Below, in pieces: positions 1 to 5,305 of a stretch of DNA of 5,404 nt; positions within the stretch are counted from its first letter, which is position 1; every line of letters starts with the position of its first letter. Below the pieces are notes generated by a model that did no database searches, was not told the DNA's origin, and was given only the letters and a program-made list of their open reading frames with translations. Origin of the DNA: an uncultured Woeseiaceae bacterium (GTDB taxonomy: Bacteria > Pseudomonadota > Gammaproteobacteria > Woeseiales > Woeseiaceae); the NCBI GenBank assembly GCA_947259435.1, contig CAMYMP010000702.1, positions 1-5,404 on the forward strand. Reading direction: 5' to 3'. Made by a program: the position numbers and the translations under genes.

Positions 1-167
1 AGATAGCCGGTTGGGCGCTAAAGACTGACGGTGGCGAGTTCGACCAACTCACCGGGGCATCGATAACTCCGCGCGCCGTCATGAAAGCGATTCGCGAAAC
101 GCTGATATATTTTGACGCCCACCGCGCCGAGATCTTTCAGGCCCCGGCGACAGAGGCAGCGGAATGA
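1..167 (+). CDS. rsxG: RsxG/RnfG, electron transport complex subunit G (3' end only)
   Basis: This is the C-terminal part of the FMN-bearing subunit of the Rsx/Rnf membrane electron-transport complex; its 5' end lies outside the window. The frame enters at base 3 and reads [20 protein letters not shown], followed by [18 protein letters not shown] and a stop at 165-167. The TGASIT stretch matches the S/T-G-A-S/T-x-T motif of the family, in which the last threonine carries FMN through a phosphoester bond (family knowledge). The DGGxFDxLTGA context with a following RAV helix is typical of the RsxG/NqrC C-terminus. The stop overlaps the rsxE start by 4 bp (ATGA), so translation is probably coupled. 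NqrC is the only close alternative, but the following rsxE-nth order favours RsxG. Confidence 0.93.
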   Translation, partial: IAGWALKTDGGEFDQLTGASITPRAVMKAIRETLIYFDAHRAEIFQAPATEAAE

Positions 168-844
168 CTTCGGGCGGATTCCTGGACCAACTGCAGACCG
201 GATTGTGGAAAGACAATCCGGGACTCGTGCAATTACTCGGATTGTGCCCGCTTCTGGCCGTGACGACGACGCTCGTCAACGGCTTCGGTCTTGGCGTCGC
301 GACGCTGCTTGTGCTGACCATGTCGAACGCGCTGGTATCTGCCACTCGCCGCTGGATAAGGCCTGAAATCCGTATCCCGATATACGTATTGATCATCGCC
401 AGCCTCGTCACCTGCATCGAGCTGATCTTCAAAGCCTGGTTTCCCATGCTGGATCGCTCCCTCGGCATATTTATTCCGCTGATCGTGACAAATTGCGCGA
501 TCGTTGCTCGCGCCGAGGTCTTTGCTTCACGCAACCCGATTGGCGCAAGCATCGCCGACGGCATCGGCATGGGCGCTGGGTTCGCGATGTTGCTCATGGC
601 CATTGGCGCGTTTCGCGAATTTGTCGGACAGGCATCGATATTGTCGCGGCTCGATATGATTACCGGTGGCGAGCCATTTAACGGCTTCTCATTTGCCGAC
701 AGCGGACTGCTGCTCGCGATCCTGCCGCCCGGCGCGTTTTTCAGCCTCGCCCTTGCGGTCGCCCTCAAGAAATATCTGGACTTCAAGCGCCGCAGTTCGG
801 GTAGCGCGCACGCATCACGCAGGCTTAGACAACACGACCGATGA
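164..844 (+). CDS. rsxE: RsxE/RnfE, electron transport complex subunit E
   Basis: A 226-residue polytopic inner-membrane protein of the RnfE/NqrD family, close to the usual family length (about 200-230). The complex moves electrons across or within the membrane; in E. coli it helps keep SoxR reduced. Hydrophobic segments lie near residues 22-40, 43-60, 71-90, 102-118, 128-150 and 181-202, which agrees with six transmembrane helices. Cys28 in [12 protein letters not shown] and Cys111 in [11 protein letters not shown] are the conserved half-membrane cysteines that, with their counterparts in RsxA, are thought to hold an intramembrane iron-sulfur centre (family knowledge). The [17 protein letters not shown] loop is also family-like. 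The start at 164 is set by the ATGA overlap with rsxG, and the stop overlaps the nth ATG in the same way. The last 20 residues are basic and probably cytoplasmic. Confidence 0.96.
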   Translation: MTSGGFLDQLQTGLWKDNPGLVQLLGLCPLLAVTTTLVNGFGLGVATLLVLTMSNALVSATRRWIRPEIRIPIYVLIIASLVTCIELIFKAWFPMLDRSLGIFIPLIVTNCAIVARAEVFASRNPIGASIADGIGMGAGFAMLLMAIGAFREFVGQASILSRLDMITGGEPFNGFSFADSGLLLAILPPGAFFSLALAVALKKYLDFKRRSSGSAHASRRLRQHDR

Positions 845-1593
845 ACAGGGAAAAACGCACGGCTATTTTCGCCCGGCTGCGGGAGCTCGATCCGAACCCC
901 GAAACCGAACTTCGCTACAAAAACCCGTTCGAATTGCTCGTCGCGGTAATTCTCTCGGCCCAGGCAACTGATATCAGTGTCAACAAGGCAACCGACAAAC
1001 TTTATCCGGTGGCCAACACGCCCGAGAAAATCCTGAAGCTCGGCGTTGCGGGGCTCAAACCCTATATTCAGACCATCGGCCTTTTCAACAACAAGGCCGA
1101 AAACATCGTCAAGACGTGTCGGATACTTGTCGACGAGCACGGTGGCGAGGTGCCGCAATCGCGTGCCGATCTCGAGAAACTCCCGGGAGTCGGACGCAAA
1201 ACGGCAAATGTCATGCTGAATACGGCATTTGGTCTGCCGACAATTGCAGTCGACACGCATATTTTTCGTGTCGCGAACCGCACAGGCATCGCCACCGGCA
1301 AGACACCCCTCGAAGTCGAGAAGCGCCTTGTGCGGACGACGCCCGACGAATTCAAGAAAGACGCGCATCATTGGCTGATCCTTCACGGCCGATACATCTG
1401 CAAGGCGCGCAAGCCGATGTGCACAAGGATCTCGGATGATTTTTGGCCAGGACCGCAACGAATTGCGCAAGATGTACGCTGTTGCCTGGCAGAAACGCAG
1501 CGACAATCTCGAGTTATCGCCGCTGGAGGCACAGATCGCAGCGGTCATCGCCGAGCATCCCGAGTATCACGAAGCGGTCACGGGCGACCTTGA
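841..1593 (+). CDS. nth: Endonuclease III (DNA glycosylase/AP lyase), aberrant C-terminus missing half of the Fe-S motif
   Basis: This is a base-excision-repair enzyme that removes oxidised pyrimidines and cuts at AP sites. Residues 1-194 align without gaps to E. coli Nth as I remember it: SAQATDISVNKAT at 39-51, the helix-hairpin-helix LPGVGRKTA at 114-122 with catalytic Lys120, and VDTHIFRV at 137-144 with catalytic Asp138. The C-terminal [4Fe-4S] loop should read C-x6-C-x2-C-x5-C (Cys187, 194, 197, 203). Cys187 and Cys194 are present, but the next residues are TRISDDFWPG, with Ile at 197 and Pro at 203, so two ligands are missing. The frame then runs to a stop at 1591-1593, overlapping the DUF1841 gene by 158 bp in another frame. 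That tail resembles no Nth I know. A deletion or frameshift near 1421-1436, either real or from assembly, is the simplest reading. The ATG at 841 overlaps the rsxE stop. Identity is certain; activity is doubtful. Confidence 0.9.
   Translation: MNREKRTAIFARLRELDPNPETELRYKNPFELLVAVILSAQATDISVNKATDKLYPVANTPEKILKLGVAGLKPYIQTIGLFNNKAENIVKTCRILVDEHGGEVPQSRADLEKLPGVGRKTANVMLNTAFGLPTIAVDTHIFRVANRTGIATGKTPLEVEKRLVRTTPDEFKKDAHHWLILHGRYICKARKPMCTRISDDFWPGPQRIAQDVRCCLAETQRQSRVIAAGGTDRSGHRRASRVSRSGHGRP
1425..1429 (+). promoter_or_regulatory. Ribosome binding site for the DUF1841 gene
   Basis: AAGGA lies 6 bases before the ATG at 1436. It fixes the start of the DUF1841 gene even though that start lies inside the open nth frame, and it shows that the sequence just before 1436 is probably the original intergenic leader rather than Nth coding sequence. 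Confidence 0.6.
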
Positions 1594-1852
1594 CCAGGAC
1601 TTCAGTGTAGAGCGCGGCAAAACGAACCCATTTTTGCACATGGGCCTGCATCTCGGCATTCGAGAGCAGGTCGCGACGAACCGGCCGGACGGAATCGCCG
1701 CGATATTCAGGAACCTGGCTCAAAAATCCGGCGACGCGCACAAGGCCGAGCATGCGATGATCGACTGTCTGGCGGAGACGCTGTGGGAAGCGCAAAGGCA
1801 GAATCGTCCGCCTGACGAGGCGCAATATATCGAGCGTTTGCGCCGCCTGTAG
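1436..1852 (+). CDS. DUF1841 family protein of unknown function
   Basis: A 138-residue soluble protein that I recognise as a DUF1841 (PF08897) member from its pattern. It has an N-terminal MIFGQDRNELRKMYAVAW, then SPLEAQIAAVIAEHPEYH (residues 28-45), the signature TNPFLHMGLHLGIREQVATN (63-82) and a C-terminal helix region with AEHAMIDCLAETLWEAQR (104-121). Conserved histidines (41, 45, 68, 72, 106) with nearby acidic residues could bind a metal, but that is inference and the family function is not known to me. Length is normal for the family. The start is supported by an AAGGA site at the right distance and by the family N-terminus beginning at this methionine. As I recall, this gene often follows nth in gammaproteobacteria, which fits its position as the last gene of the rsx-nth run here. 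Confidence 0.92.
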   Translation: MIFGQDRNELRKMYAVAWQKRSDNLELSPLEAQIAAVIAEHPEYHEAVTGDLDQDFSVERGKTNPFLHMGLHLGIREQVATNRPDGIAAIFRNLAQKSGDAHKAEHAMIDCLAETLWEAQRQNRPPDEAQYIERLRRL

Positions 1853-1859
1853 CCTGTGT

Positions 1860-1886
1860 CTGCGAGCCACGCAGTGTAATATTTTT
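1860..1886 (+). terminator. Weak possible terminator after the rsx-nth-DUF1841 operon
   Basis: A small dyad, CTGCG-AGCCA-CGCAG (1860-1874), lies 7 bases after the DUF1841 stop and is followed by an AT-rich run ending in five Ts (1882-1886). The stem is only 5 bp and the T run starts 7 bases downstream of it, so this is a poor intrinsic terminator. It does sit where the operon should end before hvfB. Confidence 0.3.
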
Positions 1887-1890
1887 GGCT

Positions 1891-1980
1891 ATGACATGGT
1901 CTTGTCCACTACAAGCGCTCTATATGGCGCCAAAGACAGCCTGTATATCCCGCAAAGGGGGCGGGCTCCGACATGAGTAG
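1891..1980 (+). other. Tiny ORF (29 aa) ending directly at the hvfB start codon; coding status unproven
   Basis: An ATG at 1891 opens a 29-codon frame beginning MTWSCPLQALYMAPKTACIS and ending SRKGGGLRHE. Its TAG stop (1978-1980) touches the hvfB ATG (1981) in the same frame. It has two cysteines (positions 5 and 18) and a basic, glycine-rich tail. No Shine-Dalgarno site precedes it, and it has no signal peptide or EGKCG-type repeat as known HvfA precursors have. It occupies the spot where the hvfA/bufA precursor gene would normally be. It could be a diverged or decayed precursor, a leader used for translational coupling, or chance. Overlapping it are a short dyad CTTGT-CCACT-ACAAG (1901-1915) and no convincing promoter. 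Confidence 0.15.
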
Positions 1981-2841
1981 ATGCCTGTGAGCGATCTCAT
2001 TCCACAATACCCGGTATCTGGCGCTGGCCTTGGTCTCAGGCGGCCTTTGGCGGACAAGCTGAAGGACGTGCCGGCCGGCGAGATCGATTTCATGGAAATC
2101 GCGCCGGAGAACTGGATTCACGTCGGCGGCGCACTCGGCAGAAAACTGCGCTGGTTCACCGAGCGCTATCCTTTCCTGATACACGGCTTGTCGCTCTCCA
2201 TTGGCTCCCCCGCTCCGCTCGACGAGCAGCTGGTTCGGGATATCAAGGATTTCATGGCCGAGCACAAAATCCGACTGTACTCGGAACATCTGAGCTACTG
2301 TGGAGATGACGGACATCTTTACGACCTGATGCCGATTCCGTTTACCGAAGATGCGGTCAGCTATGTCGCCGCGCGGGTACGTCGAGTTCAAGACATACTG
2401 GAACAGCGCATCGCGCTCGAGAACGTATCCTATTACACGCCAACCGATACATCGATGAACGAAGCCGATTTCACACTCGCAGTTCTCGAAGAGGCCGATT
2501 GCGACCTGATGCTCGACATCAACAATATTGTCGTCAACAGCATCAATCACAAATACGATGCACGTGAATTCATGCGCAAGATGCCCGCCGACCGGCTTCG
2601 TTATTTTCACCTCGCGGGACATTATGTCGAGGCTGAGGATCTGCGCATCGACACGCACGCGAGTCCGGTGGACGATCAGGCCTGGCAGCTTCTGGCGGAT
2701 GCTTACGCACATTTTGGCGCCGTACCGACGTTGCTGGAGCGGGACTTCAACTTCCCGCCTGTCCAGGAACTGCTGGATGAGGTGGCTCGCATACGCCAGC
2801 TGCAAACAGAGGCGGCACAGAAGGAGGCTGCCAGTGGCTGA
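1981..2841 (+). CDS. hvfB: HvfB/BufB: MNIO (DUF692) multinuclear iron oxidase, RiPP peptide maturase
   Basis: A 286-residue DUF692/UPF0276 TIM-barrel enzyme. Family members use a non-haem iron cluster and oxygen to convert cysteines of a precursor peptide into oxazolone/thioamide or thiooxazole groups (MbnB in methanobactin, BufB/HvfB in bufferins). The conserved metal-ligand motifs are intact: GAGLGLRR (14-21), FMEIAPENWI (37-46), IHGLSLSIG with His68, SEHLSY with Glu102/His103, ALENVSYY with Glu147, LDINN (178-182) with VNSINH (185-190), YFHLAGH with His210 and His214, DTH (224-226), and LLERDFN with Glu253. Length is normal. The family N-terminus is short before PVSGAGLGL, so ATG 1981 is the best start, although no clear Shine-Dalgarno precedes it and an in-frame TAG abuts it. 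It should act with HvfC, whose gene overlaps its 3' end by 8 bp. No precursor gene is found directly upstream. A specific substrate cannot be assigned. Confidence 0.93.
   Translation: MPVSDLIPQYPVSGAGLGLRRPLADKLKDVPAGEIDFMEIAPENWIHVGGALGRKLRWFTERYPFLIHGLSLSIGSPAPLDEQLVRDIKDFMAEHKIRLYSEHLSYCGDDGHLYDLMPIPFTEDAVSYVAARVRRVQDILEQRIALENVSYYTPTDTSMNEADFTLAVLEEADCDLMLDINNIVVNSINHKYDAREFMRKMPADRLRYFHLAGHYVEAEDLRIDTHASPVDDQAWQLLADAYAHFGAVPTLLERDFNFPPVQELLDEVARIRQLQTEAAQKEAASG
2823..2827 (+). promoter_or_regulatory. Ribosome binding site that decides the hvfC GTG start
   Basis: GGAGG lies inside the hvfB 3' end, 6 bases before the GTG at 2834. The hvfC frame is open far upstream, but this site together with the family-like MAELPEFQ N-terminus selects GTG 2834. 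The two genes overlap by 8 bp, so translation is coupled. Confidence 0.85.
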
Positions 2842-3532
2842 GCTTCCGGAGTTCCAGAAGAAACAGTTTGCATTCGCCGCGCACATCAATAATCTGCTCA
2901 ATTTATTGTCGAATATGTTTCCCGTCTTGAAGAAACTCCTGCCCGATACGAAATGGCGTAGCCTGGTTCGGCAGTTCATGCAGAGACATCGCGCAGAAAC
3001 ACCGTATTTTCTGCAACTACCCGAGGAGTTCCTTGCATTTTTGCAGCACGAATACGAATTGCAGGAAGATGACTTCCCGTTCCTGATCGAGCTTGCTCAT
3101 TACGAATACATCGAGCTGGCGCTCTCGATCTCCGAGGAACGCAATGACCTGACCGGAGTCGATCCGGATGGTGACTTGCTCGCGAACGTGCCGGTCAAGT
3201 CTGATTTGACCTGGATTTACGCGTATCAATACCCCGTGCATCGTATTTCCAGCGACTACATACCGACAGAACCAGCCGAACAGCCGGTGTTCCTTGCCGT
3301 CTATCGGGGCATTGACGACAAGGTCGGGTTTCTCGAACTGAATCCGATCACCGCGGGTCTGCTTGAATTGATCAGCCAGAACGATTCGCAAGCTTCGGGT
3401 GAGGACTTGCTCCGTGCGCTTGCGGAGCAAGTCAACTATCCGGATGTTGGTGCGCTGATTCAACACGGGGCCGCCGCACTCGAGGAAATGAGAAAACTCG
3501 AAATTCTGACTGGCACACGAGCGCCAGCTTGA
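2834..3532 (+). CDS. hvfC: HvfC/BufC: DUF2063 family RiPP maturation partner protein, with an apparent N-terminal in-frame gap
   Basis: A 232-residue partner of the HvfB enzyme; in methanobactin and bufferin systems the equivalent protein binds the precursor and presents it to the oxidase (family knowledge). The N-terminal DUF2063 part shows FQKKQFAFAAHI (residues 6-17), then NNLLNLLSNMFPVLKKLLPD, WRSLVRQFMQRHRAETPYF and ELAHYEYIELALSI. The C-terminal domain carries YQYPVHRISSDYIP and LELNPITAGLLELI and ends near GTRAPA. As I recall the family, about 20-25 residues (an R-D-P...R-M-x-I-Y-x-x-L-F stretch) normally lie between FAAHI and NNLL. Here they are absent without breaking the frame, which shortens the helical N-terminal domain. 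This may be a natural variant, a deletion that harms function, or an assembly error. The hvfX ATG follows 10 bp after the stop, so the three genes form one operon. Confidence 0.88.
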   Translation: MAELPEFQKKQFAFAAHINNLLNLLSNMFPVLKKLLPDTKWRSLVRQFMQRHRAETPYFLQLPEEFLAFLQHEYELQEDDFPFLIELAHYEYIELALSISEERNDLTGVDPDGDLLANVPVKSDLTWIYAYQYPVHRISSDYIPTEPAEQPVFLAVYRGIDDKVGFLELNPITAGLLELISQNDSQASGEDLLRALAEQVNYPDVGALIQHGAAALEEMRKLEILTGTRAPA

Positions 3533-3542
3533 GGAGTAAAAA

Positions 3543-4064
3543 ATGGACAGGCTTCACGCTTACTGGAAACGCGTCGTCAATGTGCTCGAACCAACAGGGG
3601 ACTGGGTTGCCTTGTTACCCATTCGCCTGCTTATGGCCTATGAGTTCGGCAGCGCAGGCCTGAAGAAATTCAATGCGTCCGACACGCTCTGGGGCGATGT
3701 GCCGGACTGGTTCGCGAACTCACTGGAGAACTTCCCGTTCCCGATAAGTCTGTTCCCTGCGAGCTTCAACTGGTTCATGGTGACCTGGGTCGAGATTCTC
3801 GGCGGAATTGCACTTGCCCTCGGCCTGTTCACTCGCTTCTGGGCTTTCAGCCTTGTCGTCGTCACCTGGGTTGCGATCCTCGGCGTGCACTGGCCTGACG
3901 ACTACTCGAGCCTTGCCGAGTTGTGGAAGGGATATGCCGTTTCGAACAAGGGCTTCGGCAATTTTCGCATTCCGCTATTATTCGTCGCGATGCTGATCCC
4001 GCTGATCTTTATGGGCGCTGGTAAGCTCAGCCTCGATCGCATGCTTGCGAAGCGCTTTCGATAG
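3543..4064 (+). CDS. hvfX: HvfX: DoxX-type membrane protein of the bufferin/HvfA operon
   Basis: A 173-residue inner-membrane protein of the DoxX superfamily that I recognise as the HvfX type, found beside HvfABC in copper-linked RiPP metallophore operons. Hydrophobic segments near residues 22-38, 77-96, 98-116 and 141-158 give four helices. Family-like stretches are RLLMAYEFGSAGLKKF (28-43), WVEILGGIALALGLFTRFWA (82-101), VHWPDDYSSLAELWKGYAVS (115-134) and KGFGNFRIPLLF followed by GAGKLSLD. Glu84 and His116 lie in or next to membrane helices and could matter for metal or quinone contact, but this is inference. A GAGGAG Shine-Dalgarno (3531-3536) overlaps the hvfC stop and lies 6 bases before the ATG. 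The exact biochemical role is not established; proposed roles are copper handling or redox support for peptide maturation. The gene is intact and last in the operon. Confidence 0.9.
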   Translation: MDRLHAYWKRVVNVLEPTGDWVALLPIRLLMAYEFGSAGLKKFNASDTLWGDVPDWFANSLENFPFPISLFPASFNWFMVTWVEILGGIALALGLFTRFWAFSLVVVTWVAILGVHWPDDYSSLAELWKGYAVSNKGFGNFRIPLLFVAMLIPLIFMGAGKLSLDRMLAKRFR

Positions 4065-4086
4065 CGCTGCAACAGTCGCTGACTGG

Positions 4087-4104
4087 TTCGGCCGGCACGC
4101 CGAA
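4087..4104. terminator. Hairpin between convergent hvfX and osmC-like gene
   Basis: TTCGGC-CGGCAC-GCCGAA forms a 6-bp GC-rich stem with a 6-base loop in the 42-bp gap between the hvfX stop (4064) and the original osmC-like stop (4107). It is well placed to end transcription from both sides, but no T run follows it on either strand, so intrinsic terminator function is uncertain. A second small dyad, CAGTC-GCT-GACTG, lies at 4073-4085. Confidence 0.35.
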
Positions 4105-4106
4105 AA

Positions 4107-4578
4107 TCAGGTCGCCACGCCCGTGACACGCACCTCGGCCTCGAGGTGCGAATTCGCGATCAGCGAATTGGTAATCAGGCAGCTGCGTTCCGCCTTATCC
4201 AACAGGCGCCGTGCTTTGTCTTCACAACAGGCGCCGTGCTTTGTCTTCATTCGTGCCATCCGGCGCCTCGAGCACCGCGCGGACTTTGAACTCGGTAAAT
4301 CGCGTTACCCGCTCGATGCGATCCAGCACGCCAACGACATCGCAACTCAGCGCTGTCCATTCGAATTTCGACGCCCTCGCAATAGCCCTGAACGACAGGA
4401 TGAAGCAGTCCGCTACAGAGGCGACCAATAGTGTTTCCGGAGACCACAGGTCGCCAGGGCCGCCGAATTCTGCCGGTCCGGCCGACTCGATGTTGTCGAG
4501 GCCCGGGCTCGACAGCTGCACATTACTATCCGACTGCGCCGCCGCAACAGCAACGTAATGGTGGGGATAATCTTGCAC
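4107..4578 (-). pseudogene. OsmC/Ohr family protein, frameshifted by a 25-bp tandem duplication
   Basis: OsmC/Ohr-family proteins are cytoplasmic, cysteine-based peroxidases for organic hydroperoxides. The reading frame starts at GTG 4578 behind a strong AGGAGG site and reads VQDYPHHYVAVAAAQSD, then LWSPETLLVASVADCFILSF with the first catalytic-type Cys58, and TNEDKARRLL. It stops after 118 residues at 4222. The stop comes from an exact 25-bp tandem duplication (4200-4249). Mentally removing one copy restores the frame: LLDKAERSCLITNSLIANSH, then LEAEVRVTGVAT and a stop at 4107-4109. This gives 148 residues, a normal length, with the second cysteine at 125 in the classic SCLITNS setting. The truncated product lacks that cysteine and the last 30 residues, so it should be inactive as a peroxidase. 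The near-perfect coding quality after the break says the lesion is very recent, or a sequence error. The closest subfamily (Ohr, OsmC or YhfA-like) cannot be fixed from the sequence. Confidence 0.9.
4200..4249. repeat. Perfect 25-bp tandem duplication (two copies)
   Basis: The unit begins CAACAGGCGCCGTGC and ends TTTGTCTTCA. Copy one is 4200-4224 and copy two is 4225-4249, with no mismatch; identity stops at the first base on both sides. Because 25 is not a multiple of 3, the copy shifts the frame of the minus-strand osmC-like gene. Loss of one copy by slippage would restore it. Confidence 0.97.
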
Positions 4579-4753
4579 GCTCGATCCTCCTGTTGACCGT
4601 CTGTAGATTCGGCTGCCGCTATCGACGCAACAATACGTACTTCACACAGGTGATACCGAAATTCTGCTACTGTGCAGGAAATACAAACGCACGATCGGCA
4701 ATCTCCATTGAGACGGTCGGCCCGTCATCACGCAGGCATCGGGAGGATCTGTC
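4579..4753. promoter_or_regulatory. Divergent control region between the osmC-like gene and the membrane-protein gene
   Basis: These 175 bp separate two genes that start in opposite directions, so both promoters should lie here. A TTCACA hexamer (4641-4646) is a fair sigma-70 -35 match for the plus strand, but no good -10 follows at 16-18 bases. No clear pair was found for the minus strand either. A small dyad CTGC-TACTGT-GCAG lies at 4664-4677. I see no recognisable regulator site such as an OhrR, OxyR or SoxR box. Confidence 0.4.
4586..4591 (-). promoter_or_regulatory. Ribosome binding site of the osmC-like gene
   Basis: On the minus strand AGGAGG lies 7 bases before the GTG codon at 4578-4576. 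It supports GTG as the true start and shows that the translation signal of this broken gene is still intact. Confidence 0.85.
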
Positions 4754-5293
4754 ATGAAAACACGCGGCTCGACTGAGCAGAACGATCGGGAGGAGCCTGC
4801 AAGGCTGTCCGAGCCGGAACTTCAGATGGCTTTGGAACAACTGCGTTCCGAGCAAAAACTCGTCATGGCAATGCTGGCTGGACTGGTCGCAGCCGTGGTG
4901 GGCGCAAGCTTATGGGCGGCCGTAACCGTTGCAACAGGCTTTCAAATCGGATGGATCGCAATTGGAATCGGATTTGCTGTTGGTTACACGATTCGCCAGG
5001 TCGGTAAAGGAATCGATCAGGTCTTCGGTGTCGTTGCGGCAGGTTTGTCGCTGCTCGGATGCGGGCTCGGTAACCTGCTTTCGGTCGCATATTTTGTTGC
5101 CGACGCCGAGAGCATCCCATACGTCGAGCTTCTCGCACGCCTGGACCTCGATGTCGCAATCGAGATCATGACGGCTACCTTCGATCCAATGGATATCGTG
5201 TTCTACGCTATAGCCGTTTACTTCGGCTATCGCTCCGCGTTTCGTGAATTAACCGACGCGGATTTTGCACGTGCGCTCGGCAAGTCCTTCTGA
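4754..5293 (+). CDS. Uncharacterised membrane protein
   Basis: A 179-residue protein that I cannot assign to a named family. Residues 1-35 are hydrophilic and charged (EEPARLSEPELQMALEQLRS) and probably form a cytoplasmic amphipathic helix. Hydrophobic segments follow near 36-60, 63-80, 91-115 and 146-160, giving about four membrane helices. The stretch WAAVTVATGFQIGWIAIGIG followed by FAVGYTIRQVGKGID and LSLLGCGLGNLLS resembles a common bacterial hypothetical family with a G-x-x-I-G-W-x-A-I-G-I-G core; I recall no function for it. Cys103 is the only cysteine. A GGGAGGA site lies 6 bases before the ATG at 4754, and the start is otherwise unambiguous. It stands alone, divergent from the osmC-like gene, so its neighbours say little about its job. 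Confidence 0.85.
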   Translation: MKTRGSTEQNDREEPARLSEPELQMALEQLRSEQKLVMAMLAGLVAAVVGASLWAAVTVATGFQIGWIAIGIGFAVGYTIRQVGKGIDQVFGVVAAGLSLLGCGLGNLLSVAYFVADAESIPYVELLARLDLDVAIEIMTATFDPMDIVFYAIAVYFGYRSAFRELTDADFARALGKSF

Positions 5294-5305
5294 GCGGAAC
5301 AGAAT

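Noticed and set aside
79..1548. Long minus-strand open frame (489 codons) opposite rsxE and nth
   Set aside because: It lies antisense to two strongly recognised genes, has no family features and no ribosome site. It is a by-product of GC-rich codon use on the other strand.
1891..1980. Reading the small ORF as an N-terminal extension of hvfB through the TAG codon
   Set aside because: HvfB homologues begin only a few residues before the GAGLGLRR motif, so no extension is needed, and nothing suggests stop-codon readthrough.
1909..2979. Minus-strand open frame (356 codons) opposite hvfB
   Set aside because: It is fully covered by hvfB and the hvfC start, whose motifs are certain. The antisense protein is cysteine- and arginine-rich with no recognisable domain.
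4129..4150. Inverted repeat with 9-bp arms (CGCACCTCG / CGAGGTGCG) as a terminator for hvfX
   Set aside because: It lies inside the restored coding region of the osmC-like gene (residues HLEAEVRV) and has no T run after it. It may form a hairpin, but codon content explains it.
4200..4249. Two-copy direct repeat considered as a CRISPR fragment or an attachment site
   Set aside because: The copies touch with no spacer and lie inside coding sequence. Removing one copy restores an OsmC-family frame, so it is a simple tandem duplication.
4431..4757. Plus-strand cysteine-containing open frame, considered as a possible missing RiPP precursor
   Set aside because: Its first half is antisense to the well-supported osmC-like gene, its sequence has no signal peptide or ordered Cys repeats, and it overlaps the leader of the membrane-protein gene.
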